Assembly: GCA_910588035.1 (NCBI GenBank)
Contig: CAJUPY010000016.1
Coordinates: 1-13,484, forward strand
Direction of reading: 5' to 3'
From: an uncultured Muribaculaceae bacterium
GTDB lineage: Bacteria > Bacteroidota > Bacteroidia > Bacteroidales > Muribaculaceae
Length of the DNA: 13,484 nt
This document shows, piece by piece, positions 7,480-13,484 of the stretch. How positions within the stretch are numbered: the first letter of the stretch is position 1; every line of letters begins with the position of its first letter. The notes under the pieces are model-generated. The model did no database searches. It saw only the letters and a program-made list of their open reading frames with translations, and was not told where the DNA came from. The translations under genes and the position numbers were made by a program.

Positions 7480-8535
7480 ATGAAAAATAAATCCACCTCA
7501 TCGTTAGACAATCTTGTTTCCGACATCAAATCGATAGTCAGAACCTGCCGCGCACAGGCTGCAGCTTCTTTAAATCTCATCATCATACGTGAGCATTGGG
7601 AAGTTGGACGACGAATAGTTGTCGAAGATCAAAACGGACAACTAAGAGCTCAATACGGCTCAAATCTTTTGAAAATATTATCGCAACAATTGAATGCGGA
7701 ATTAGGCAAAGGCTACAGTCCGCGCAGTCTGTCTGATTTCCGCCAATTCTATTTGCAAAATCCCGATTGGGAGATTTTGCACCCGCGGGTGCAAAATCTG
7801 ACATGGTCTCATTTCAAGATTTTGCTTCGGGAAAATAATAAATCGGCAAGGGAATGGTATTTGAATGAAGCAACTAAACAGATGTGGTCTAAACGCACTC
7901 TTGACCGAAATGTAGGATCTCAATATTATCATCGGTTGCTCTCATCTCCTTCCAAGGCAGAGGTCATATCAGAAATGGAACGGTTGACTTCTCCACTCAA
8001 CGATTCAGACACCAATCCCGAAGATTTCATAAAATCTCCGATAGTGACCGAATTTTTAGGTCTGTCAAAAGATTGTTCATACACCGAAACCAGTCTTGAA
8101 AGTGCTTTGATATCTCATCTTCAGCAATTTCTCATGGAATTAGGCAAAGGATATGCATTTGTCGAACGTCAACAACACATTGTCACAGATACGGACGATT
8201 ACTTTATTGATCTTGTATTTTACAACTATCTGATGAAATGTTTCGTTCTCATTGACTTGAAAACCACCAAGATCACACATCAGGATGTCGGGCAAATGGA
8301 TATGTATGTGAGAATGTATGATGATCTTAAATGCACACCGGGCGATAATCCAACAATAGGAATCCTTCTATGTGCCGAAACAAGCGAAGATATCGCACGC
8401 TACTCGATTTTAAACGGCAACAAACAGCTTTTTGCATCGAAATATCTGACATACCTCCCCGACGGGGAAGAATTATTAAAAGAGATTGACCGACAGAAAG
8501 AAATCTATCAACTGCAACACAATTCTAAAAAATGA
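7480..8535 (+). CDS. DUF1016 / YhcG-family PDDEXK nuclease-domain protein
   Basis: The protein has 351 aa, close to the usual length of the family. The N-terminal DUF1016 helical domain (about 10-170) contains the recognisable LTWSHFKILL, REWYLNEA and SKRTLDRNVGSQYYHRLL stretches. The C-terminal PDDEXK-like domain (about 185-335) has Glu207, Asp244 in FIDLVFYN, Asp259-Leu-Lys261 and Gln272 in GQMDMY, so the core of a metal-dependent nuclease fold is intact. The biological role of this family is poorly defined; DNA binding or cleavage is an inference from the fold. The gene is AT-richer than its neighbours (about 37% GC in the sampled segment 8041-8100 against about 55% at 9001-9060). It has no visible ribosome-binding site. 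It is flanked by a 33-bp direct repeat, and its TGA overlaps the next ATG. All of this points to recent horizontal arrival inside the promoter-gene junction of the maturase. Confidence 0.87.
   Translation: MKNKSTSSLDNLVSDIKSIVRTCRAQAAASLNLIIIREHWEVGRRIVVEDQNGQLRAQYGSNLLKILSQQLNAELGKGYSPRSLSDFRQFYLQNPDWEILHPRVQNLTWSHFKILLRENNKSAREWYLNEATKQMWSKRTLDRNVGSQYYHRLLSSPSKAEVISEMERLTSPLNDSDTNPEDFIKSPIVTEFLGLSKDCSYTETSLESALISHLQQFLMELGKGYAFVERQQHIVTDTDDYFIDLVFYNYLMKCFVLIDLKTTKITHQDVGQMDMYVRMYDDLKCTPGDNPTIGILLCAETSEDIARYSILNGNKQLFASKYLTYLPDGEELLKEIDRQKEIYQLQHNSKK
7772..7799. repeat. 28-bp perfect palindrome inside the nuclease gene
   Basis: The 14 bases at 7772-7785 are followed immediately by their exact reverse complement at 7786-7799, centred on CCCG/CGGG. 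The arms read AGATTTTGCACCCG and its complement. It encodes residues 98-107 (EILHPRVQNL) of the nuclease. A nearby GCAAAATC at 7755-7762 repeats part of the right arm. It is unusually long and GC-rich at its centre for this AT-rich gene. Confidence 0.95.
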
Positions 8536-8562
8536 ACCCTGCCTCACCATTCTCCCACCCCC
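8530..8562 (+). repeat. 33-bp direct repeat, right copy (functional maturase start)
   Basis: This is the partner of 7435-7467. It includes the end of the nuclease gene (its TGA at 8533-8535) and the first ten codons of the maturase. The maturase reading frame continues from it without a break. Confidence 0.9.
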
Positions 8563-9734
8563 TATATGTAATGGCCAAACCGGCCGGAGCGAAATGCAAT
8601 CTCGCCTGTGACTACTGCTACTATCTTGAGAAACGGCGGTTATATGATCCGGCCGACAACCGCCACACGATGTCAGACGAGACACTCGAACGCTTCATTG
8701 CCCAGTACATAGAGGCACAGACAACCGACTTCGTATCGTTTGTGTGGCACGGTGGCGAACCGACGGTGCGACCGCTGTCGTTCTATGAGAAGGTCATCAG
8801 GCTGCAACAGAAATATGGCCGCGGACTGACAATCGAGAACAGTCTGCAGACCAACGCCACACTGCTCGACGAGAAATGGTGTCGGTTTCTGCGCGACAAC
8901 GGCTGGCTCGTCGGGGTCTCGATCGACGGTCCTCAGCGGTTTCACGACGAATATCGCATCGACCCCGCAGGCAAACCTTCGTTTCAGCGTGTCATGAAGG
9001 GCATAAGGTTGCTGCAGCGATATGGCATCGACTGGAACGCCATGGCTGTGGTCAACAGTCTCAATGCCGGTCATCCGGCTGAGTTCTACAACTTTTTCAA
9101 AGAGATCGGGTGCCGCTTCATTCAGTTTACTCCGGTGGTCGAACGGGTCGGTCACGAGGGTCATCTCAAAGACGGATATGCCCCCGGCGGAGAACTGACT
9201 CCCTTCTCGGTCACGCCGCGTCAATGGGGCGAATTTCTGACCGGGGTCTTCGACCAATGGATCAAGACCGATGTCGGCAAGGTATTCGTCCAGATCTTCG
9301 ATGCGACGCTCGCCAACTGGGTCGGTGCCAATCCGGGTGTGTGCACCCTCGCCCGACGGTGTGGCCACGCGGCGGTGCTCGAATACAACGGCGACCTCTA
9401 CTGCTGTGACCATTTCGTCTTTCCCGGCTACCGTCTGGGCAACATCGCCGACAAAACCATAATCGAGATGATGTCGTCAGAGCGTCAGCAGCAGTTTGGA
9501 CTCGCCAAAGAGACATCGCTGCCCGACCAGTGCCGGCGATGCCGGTTCAACTTCGCCTGCAACGGCGAGTGTCCGCGAAACCGGTTCGCCACGACTGCCG
9601 ACGGTCAACCGGGGCTGAACTATCTCTGCGAGGGCTATCAGATGTTTTTCAATCATGTCGAACCCTACATGAATTTCATGCGCGACCAACTCAGGGCAGG
9701 GCTGCCGCCGGCCGACGTGATGAAAACCCTGTGA
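8532..9734 (+). CDS. chuR: Anaerobic sulfatase-maturating enzyme (radical SAM/SPASM)
   Basis: This 400-aa protein converts an active-site Cys or Ser of sulfatases into formylglycine, enabling desulfation of host glycans and other sulfated polysaccharides. The radical-SAM cluster motif is Cys22-x3-Cys26-x2-Cys29 (in CNLACDYCYY), followed by WHGGEP and VSIDGPQ. The SPASM region has Cys271, Cys277, Cys292, Cys334, Cys337, Cys343, Cys347 and Cys366, spaced as in known enzymes with two auxiliary [4Fe-4S] clusters. Asp293, just after Cys292, matches the catalytic aspartate position. Sequence and length agree well with Bacteroides ChuR. The start overlaps the nuclease stop (ATGA), so it is now probably expressed as the second gene of a two-gene transcript. 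No sulfatase gene lies in the window; its clients would be elsewhere. Confidence 0.94.
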   Translation: MNPASPFSHPLYVMAKPAGAKCNLACDYCYYLEKRRLYDPADNRHTMSDETLERFIAQYIEAQTTDFVSFVWHGGEPTVRPLSFYEKVIRLQQKYGRGLTIENSLQTNATLLDEKWCRFLRDNGWLVGVSIDGPQRFHDEYRIDPAGKPSFQRVMKGIRLLQRYGIDWNAMAVVNSLNAGHPAEFYNFFKEIGCRFIQFTPVVERVGHEGHLKDGYAPGGELTPFSVTPRQWGEFLTGVFDQWIKTDVGKVFVQIFDATLANWVGANPGVCTLARRCGHAAVLEYNGDLYCCDHFVFPGYRLGNIADKTIIEMMSSERQQQFGLAKETSLPDQCRRCRFNFACNGECPRNRFATTADGQPGLNYLCEGYQMFFNHVEPYMNFMRDQLRAGLPPADVMKTL

Positions 9735-9738
9735 CATA

Positions 9739-9777
9739 ACAGAGGCCATCTCCTTCTCGGAACGGCCTCTGTCTTTC
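9739..9777 (+). terminator. Terminator after the sulfatase maturase
   Basis: ACAGAGGCC (9739-9747) pairs perfectly with GGCCTCTGT (9764-9772) across a 16-nt loop, followed by CTTTCT. It lies 5 nt past the maturase stop. It ends the nuclease-maturase transcript and separates it from the minus-strand serpin array. Confidence 0.8.
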
Positions 9778-9798
9778 TATCGTCTTATTGCAGTGTCT

Positions 9799-9840
9799 AT
9801 CACAGTTTGTTGAGGGTTTCGATAGTATTAGTTTGATTAA
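9799..9840 (-). pseudogene. Probable remnant of a third serpin unit
   Basis: Fifteen bases at 9799-9813 are identical to the serpin 3' end at 10196-10210. On the minus strand they end in AAC AAA CTG TGA, coding NKL-stop, as both intact serpins do. The stretch is joined within about 30 bp to a degenerate version of the AT-rich serpin upstream region that abuts repeat copy 1. The pattern fits a tandem unit whose coding body was deleted. The match is short, so chance or conversion from a neighbour is possible. Confidence 0.4.
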
Positions 9841-10195
9841 ATTTCACAACACAATGAAAAGGGTTTGGTTTCACGGCATCGACCCTTGAAATCATGGAGA
9901 ACTGCGGTCCAATCGGCGTCCTGACGCGGACGCCACTGCCTCGGTCAGCGTTGACCGGGCATGCCTGCGGCATACCGCGGTTACTGATAAATCAGCGTCT
10001 TGCAGACGCTCTCGGCGTAGCCAAATGGCCATTCTACCGACTCTTCACCCTCTTGACCCCGGGGCGTCCGACAAGGACGACGATTCCCAAGTAACCGCGG
10101 TACGCCCTCGGGCGTGCCCGGTCAGTCAAGCGAAGCGGAGTGGCGTCCGCGTCAGGACGCCGATTGAACAGCTATCCGATTACCTGTCGTCGATG
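9841..10195. repeat. Serpin-array spacer element, copy 1
   Basis: This is the first of three direct copies (others from 11482 and 13114), nearly identical apart from a variable stretch around 10021-10065. The core is a long imperfect inverted repeat, 9910-9984 against 10091-10166. The outer 28 bp and inner 12 bp pair perfectly. Nested hairpins are ATGCC-TGC-GGCAT (9961-9973), AGCGTCT-TGC-AGACGCT (9994-10010), CGTCC-gacaa-GGACG (10065-10079) and ACGCCC-TC-GGGCGT (10102-10115). A short plus-strand frame of 66 codons from 9894 recurs in every copy but looks incidental. The element lies just downstream of serpin A, and its right end runs into the serpin stop codon. Confidence 0.9.
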
Positions 10196-10196
10196 A

Positions 10197-11432
10197 TCAC
10201 AGTTTGTTGACCGAACCGATAAAGACTATCGCGCCTGTGCTGGTCTCATCGATCACATACATGAACGGGCGGTTGAGAATCAGATTGAATGTCTCGGCCG
10301 AGCCTACCAACTTATTAGACGTAACCGAGGCGGCTTTCGTTCCGCTCTCATTCACTATGATTTTTGATTTGTTCTGAACAAGATCGAAATATGCTTTGAC
10401 GTTGGAAAGACGACTGAAATCAGATGATGATTCCTCAAACATTGATTTTATGCCGATAGATTGCAACGCCGCATTGAGATTATACTCCGTCTCCAATTCA
10501 AACTTAGGCATATTTACCTCCACTTTAATTTCAACGGCTTCGGTTCTCAGCTTGCCTGCAATTTCATTCCACTGTTCACTGTCAATTTTTACCGGCGATG
10601 TCGATTTCTTGTCTTTCGGAAGCATTATAACCATTCGGTATGCTCCATTACCATAGTTCAATACGCCGATTTTCAAACCGTAAAGCTCAAGATATTTTAT
10701 TGTCATTGAGTTTTTCATCATCTTGACATCTGACTTTGTCCCGTCAACGTTTGTGAATAAATCACGCTGCGTCCTTGACTCACTAAAATACGCAGTCCAT
10801 TTACCATCGAAGTAAGTGGCGTTGGTCAACACGGCCTGACATTTGGGTGACTCGCTATAAAAATCGGGAATCATGCCCCATGTCTTTTCCGAGATCCAGC
10901 CGTTGATGCGGTCTTTTCCTTCGTCGGAATATAAATCGACATTGGCTACCTCGGCATCGTAGGTCTTGCTGTTGATGTCGACAAACGTCGGCAACACCTT
11001 GAAATCGTTGTTGAACCACATCGAGTTGGCGATCGACAGCTTCACTTTGCGGTCAGCCACCGGCAGCTCGTCGAGCATTCGGCGGTTAATGGCGTTGACC
11101 TGGTCGAGGTTGCCGCCTTCGGGAGCGAGGGCTTTCTCAAATTCTGCCAATGTGTTGCCGGCAGCTCCGTTGGCGACCATGCAGAGAGCATAGCTGACGC
11201 TCAGCGGAGAGATGAACTGGTTGCCTTCTGCGTTACCCGCGGGCAATGCGTTGTAAAGGTCAAACGCAAACTTGTTCTGGTTGTCTATCACACTCTGCTC
11301 TGAGGCCGTTATTATGATTGGCTCGAATTTATTATCTTCAATCACAACATCCCCTTTGTCTTTGTCATCGTCAGAGCAACTCCACGCCACTGTCGCAAGA
11401 AGAGCGAGGCCCATTAGCCTGTAAGGTTTCAT
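10197..11432 (-). CDS. Serpin-family lipoprotein (serpin A)
   Basis: This 411-aa serine/cysteine protease inhibitor fold protein is probably anchored on the outer surface. The signal peptide ends at Cys19 (VAWSC) and is followed by SDDDKDKGD, an acidic stretch resembling the Bacteroidetes lipoprotein surface-export signal. The serpin core begins near residue 45 (QNKFAFDLYNAL, FISPLSVSYAL). The hinge of the reactive-centre loop is ESGTKAASVT from Glu362 (P17). The loop length to LNRPF equals that of alpha-1-antitrypsin, which puts P1/P1' at Ser378/Ala379. The C-terminus has the serpin signature NRPFMYVIDETSTGAIVFIG. Residues 42-164 are identical to serpin B, whereas 165-386 diverge strongly. 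Lys at P13 is unusual, but the small residues at P12-P9 are compatible with inhibition. Tannerella miropin is a known surface serpin in this phylum; the target protease here is unknown. Confidence 0.9.
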   Translation of the reverse strand: MKPYRLMGLALLATVAWSCSDDDKDKGDVVIEDNKFEPIIITASEQSVIDNQNKFAFDLYNALPAGNAEGNQFISPLSVSYALCMVANGAAGNTLAEFEKALAPEGGNLDQVNAINRRMLDELPVADRKVKLSIANSMWFNNDFKVLPTFVDINSKTYDAEVANVDLYSDEGKDRINGWISEKTWGMIPDFYSESPKCQAVLTNATYFDGKWTAYFSESRTQRDLFTNVDGTKSDVKMMKNSMTIKYLELYGLKIGVLNYGNGAYRMVIMLPKDKKSTSPVKIDSEQWNEIAGKLRTEAVEIKVEVNMPKFELETEYNLNAALQSIGIKSMFEESSSDFSRLSNVKAYFDLVQNKSKIIVNESGTKAASVTSNKLVGSAETFNLILNRPFMYVIDETSTGAIVFIGSVNKL

Positions 11433-11481
11433 AATTTCCTATGTTCTAATTGGTTAATTATAATATTTTTGGTTTATTTTA
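11433..11481 (-). promoter_or_regulatory. AT-rich upstream region of serpin A
   Basis: These 49 bp are almost identical to 13065-13113 upstream of serpin B. On the minus strand a TTTG (11488-11491, just inside the spacer element) lies 22 nt before TATTATAA (11458-11465), a weak match to the -7 consensus. The leader AACATAGGAAATT precedes the ATG. Conservation between the two copies supports a promoter role, but the exact elements are uncertain. Confidence 0.35.
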
Positions 11482-11836
11482 ATTTCACAAAACAATGAAA
11501 AAAGTTTGGTTTCACGGCATCGACCCTCGAAATCATGGAGAACTGCGGTCCAATCGGCGTCCTGACGCGGACGCCACTGCCTCGGTCAGCGTTGACCGGG
11601 CATGCCTGCGGCATACCGCGGTTACTGATAAATCAGCGTCTTGCAGACGCTCTCGGCGTAACCAAATGGCCACTCTGCCAATTCTTCACCATCTTGACTC
11701 GGGGTCGTCCGACAAGGACGACGATTCCCAAGTAACCGCGGTACGCCCTCGGGCGTGCCCGGTCAGTCAAGCGAAGCGGAGTGGCGTCCGCGTCAGGACG
11801 CCGATTGAACAGCTATCCGATTACCTGTCGTCGATG
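11482..11836. repeat. Serpin-array spacer element, copy 2
   Basis: This direct copy lies 1,641 bp from copy 1, without net length change through the element. Inverted-repeat arms are 11551-11625 and 11732-11807. It differs from copy 1 mainly around 11661-11706. Here the central hairpin is extended to GTCGTCC-gacaa-GGACGAC. A continuous plus-strand frame from 11495 (MKKVWFHGIDP...) runs through the element to 11851, but the same frame stops after 11 codons in copy 1, so it is not supported as a gene. The element lies between the serpin A promoter and the serpin B stop. Confidence 0.9.
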
Positions 11837-11837
11837 A

Positions 11838-13064
11838 TCACAGTTTGTTGACCGAACCGATAAAGACTATCGCGCCGGTGCTGGTCTCATCGATCACGTA
11901 GTTGAACGGGCGGTTGAGAGTTAGTTCGACCGGTTTCTCCGTATGTCCGGGAGTAGTGAACCCACCGATAACTGTCACCGAAACGGCCTCTGTGCCCTCT
12001 TCGTCAACACTGATTTTTGATTTGTTTTTCACGCACCCGACAGCGGTGGGTGTGGTTGAGAGTCGGCTGAAATCGGCATTTTCAAACATCGATACCAGTC
12101 CTAAAGACTTCAACGCTCTCTCAAGTCTATAATCGGTGTTCATCTCAAATCTCGGCATCTTGATGATCACCTCGCGATTGAGTTTCAGACTGTTTTTCAC
12201 CTCGTTCCATTTCTTCAGATCAAGAGCGAGGGCATCGTCGCCGGCATTTTCCTGGGGAAGCATGACAACCATGCGGTAGGCTCCGTTGCCATAGTCGAGC
12301 GCACCGACCTGGAGACCGGCGGTCTCGGCATATTTCATCGTCATCGTCGTTTTCATCATTTTGACGTATGAGCTCGATTTGTCAAGGTTGGTAAACATCT
12401 CCTCGGCCGTGTTTTTCTTTTCGAATGGCGACGCCCATTTGCCGTTGAAATAGGTAGCGTTGACAAGAACATACACTCCACCGGGAGCTTCTTTAAAAAA
12501 CTCGGGAATCATGCCCCATGTTTTCTTTGAGATCCAGCCGTTGATGCGGTCTTTTCCTTCATCTGAGAGAAGATTGGTGTTGGCTACCTCGGCATCGTAG
12601 GTCTTGCTGTTGATGTCGACAAACGTCGGCAACACCTTGAAATCGTTGTTGAACCACATCGAGTTGGCGATCGACAGCTTCACTTTGCGGTCAGCCACCG
12701 GCAGCTCGTCGAGCATTCGGCGGTTAATGGCGTTGACCTGGTCGAGGTTGCCGCCTTCGGGAGCGAGGGCTTTCTCAAATTCTGCCAATGTGTTGCCGGC
12801 AGCTCCGTTGGCGACCATGCAGAGAGCATAGCTGACGCTCAGCGGAGAGATGAACTGGTTGCCTTCTGCGTTACCCGCGGGCAATGCGTTGTAAAGGTCA
12901 AACGCAAACTTGTTCTGGTTGTCTATCACACTCTGTTCTGAGGCCGTTACCTTGATCGGCTCGAATTTATCGCGTCCGGCTACACCCCCGTCATTATCAT
13001 CGTCAGAACAGCTCCACGCTACTGTCGCAAGAAGAGCGAGTCCCATTAGTCTGTAAGATTTCAT
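11838..13064 (-). CDS. Serpin-family lipoprotein (serpin B)
   Basis: This 408-aa paralogue of serpin A has the same lipoprotein signal (Cys19, then SDDDNDGG), so it is probably surface exposed. Residues 40-162 are identical to serpin A. The second half carries different surface and loop sequence up to the shared C-terminal tail NRPFNYVIDETSTGAIVFIG. The hinge is EEGTEAVSVT from Glu355 (P17), closer to the inhibitory-serpin consensus than serpin A. The reactive loop VIGGFTTPGHTEKPVELT is four residues longer than in serpin A. Counting from the hinge puts Thr371-Pro372 at P1-P1', an unlikely scissile bond, so the real site is probably shifted. The two genes therefore probably inhibit different proteases. 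Same orientation, with the spacer element on both sides; each gene appears to have its own promoter region. Confidence 0.9.
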   Translation of the reverse strand: MKSYRLMGLALLATVAWSCSDDDNDGGVAGRDKFEPIKVTASEQSVIDNQNKFAFDLYNALPAGNAEGNQFISPLSVSYALCMVANGAAGNTLAEFEKALAPEGGNLDQVNAINRRMLDELPVADRKVKLSIANSMWFNNDFKVLPTFVDINSKTYDAEVANTNLLSDEGKDRINGWISKKTWGMIPEFFKEAPGGVYVLVNATYFNGKWASPFEKKNTAEEMFTNLDKSSSYVKMMKTTMTMKYAETAGLQVGALDYGNGAYRMVVMLPQENAGDDALALDLKKWNEVKNSLKLNREVIIKMPRFEMNTDYRLERALKSLGLVSMFENADFSRLSTTPTAVGCVKNKSKISVDEEGTEAVSVTVIGGFTTPGHTEKPVELTLNRPFNYVIDETSTGAIVFIGSVNKL

Positions 13065-13113
13065 AATTTCCTATGTTCTAATTGGTTGATTATAATATTT
13101 TTGGTTTATTTTA
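13065..13113 (-). promoter_or_regulatory. AT-rich upstream region of serpin B
   Basis: Nearly identical to 11433-11481, with the same weak TATTATAA-like -7 candidate and a TTTG about 22 nt upstream on the minus strand. The copies keep the same position relative to the start codon, which favours a conserved promoter and leader. Confidence 0.35.
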
Positions 13114-13484
13114 ATTTCACAAAACAATGAAAAAAGTTTGGTTTCACGGCATCGACCCTCGAAATCATGGAGAACTGCGGTCCAATCGGCGTCCTGACGC
13201 GGACGCCACTGCCTCGGTCAGCGTTGACCGGGCATGCCTGCGGCATACCGCGGTTACTGATAAATCAGCGTCTTGCAGACGCTCTCGGCGTAACCAAATG
13301 GCCACTCTGCCAATTCTTCACCCTCTTGACTCGGGGTCATCCGGCCGGAATGGCGATTCCCAAGTAATCTGCGCCTTGATGACGTTACCGCCTGACCAAT
13401 CCAGACCGTGGCTTGCAAAACCGTCTTGACCCGGGGCGTCCGACAAGGACGACGATTCCCAAGTAACCGCGGTACGCCCTCGGG
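13114..13484. repeat. Serpin-array spacer element, copy 3 (partial, rearranged)
   Basis: The left part matches copies 1 and 2 (left arm 13183-13257). After about 13340 it departs from them: the central hairpin is replaced by CATCCGGCCGGAATG. About 56 bp of unrelated sequence (13368-13423) follows, and then a second version of the central segment starts at 13424, offset by about 100 bp. The right arm begins at 13463 and is cut by the window end. Further array units may follow to the right. Confidence 0.85.

Noticed and set aside
7480..8535. Nuclease gene as part of a restriction-modification or toxin-antitoxin operon
   Set aside because: No methyltransferase, specificity subunit or antitoxin is adjacent; its only co-directional neighbour is the sulfatase maturase.
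4195..9734. Polysaccharide utilisation locus
   Set aside because: A beta-galactosidase and a sulfatase maturase are present, but no SusC/SusD pair, sulfatase or hybrid two-component regulator.
9894..10094. 66-codon frame (MENCGPIG...) in each spacer copy, and the 118-codon frame at 11495-11851
   Set aside because: Codons span inverted repeats and hairpins, composition is unlike a protein, and the longer frame is broken after 11 codons in copy 1. Recurrence is explained by the repeat.

Overview
The window looks like chromosomal DNA of an anaerobic gut-type Bacteroidales (Muribaculaceae/Bacteroidaceae-like; the genus cannot be fixed from sequence alone). The reasons are: promoters of the Bacteroidetes -33 TTTG / -7 TAnnTTTG type in front of korA, lacZ and the 7480 gene; weak or absent Shine-Dalgarno sequences; an anaerobic sulfatase maturase closely resembling the Bacteroides ChuR protein as I remember it; lipoproteins with an acidic export signal after the lipobox cysteine; and a ferredoxin-linked 2-oxoacid oxidoreductase plus rubrerythrin. 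Most genes are moderately GC-rich, but the gene at 7480-8535 is clearly AT-richer.

Layout. 1-247: an 81-bp-period direct repeat of REP-like character and a strong hairpin terminator. 248-3111 (minus): korA-korB, a two-subunit 2-oxoacid:ferredoxin oxidoreductase operon with a good promoter at 3189-3221. 3524-4105 (plus): rubrerythrin, convergent with 4195-7278 (minus), a secreted GH2 beta-galactosidase; a bidirectional terminator lies between them. 7279-7479: two back-to-back promoters. 7480-8535 (plus): a DUF1016/YhcG-type PDDEXK nuclease gene, overlapping by ATGA with 8532-9734 (plus), an anaerobic sulfatase maturase. 9735-13484: two minus-strand serpin lipoprotein genes, separated and flanked by three direct copies of a roughly 355-bp element built from a long inverted repeat with nested small hairpins; the third copy runs off the window.

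The genes are not one pathway. KorAB serves anaerobic carbon metabolism and rubrerythrin peroxide defence. The beta-galactosidase and the sulfatase maturase fit foraging on sulfated or galactose-containing glycans. The serpins are probably surface-displayed protease inhibitors.

Two observations stand out. First, the nuclease gene sits as a 1,095-bp insertion at the very start of the sulfatase-maturase gene. A 33-bp segment spanning that gene's start codon and first ten codons is present on both sides (32/33 identical), so the old promoter and a truncated copy of the start lie upstream of the nuclease, while an intact start is rebuilt downstream. Second, the serpins form a tandem cassette array with period about 1.64 kb. 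The two genes are identical over a 356-bp block in their 5' halves but strongly divergent in the C-terminal half that carries the reactive-centre loop, and a degenerate trace of a third unit lies at 9799-9840. This looks like a recombining, diversifying protease-inhibitor array with the inverted-repeat elements as spacers.
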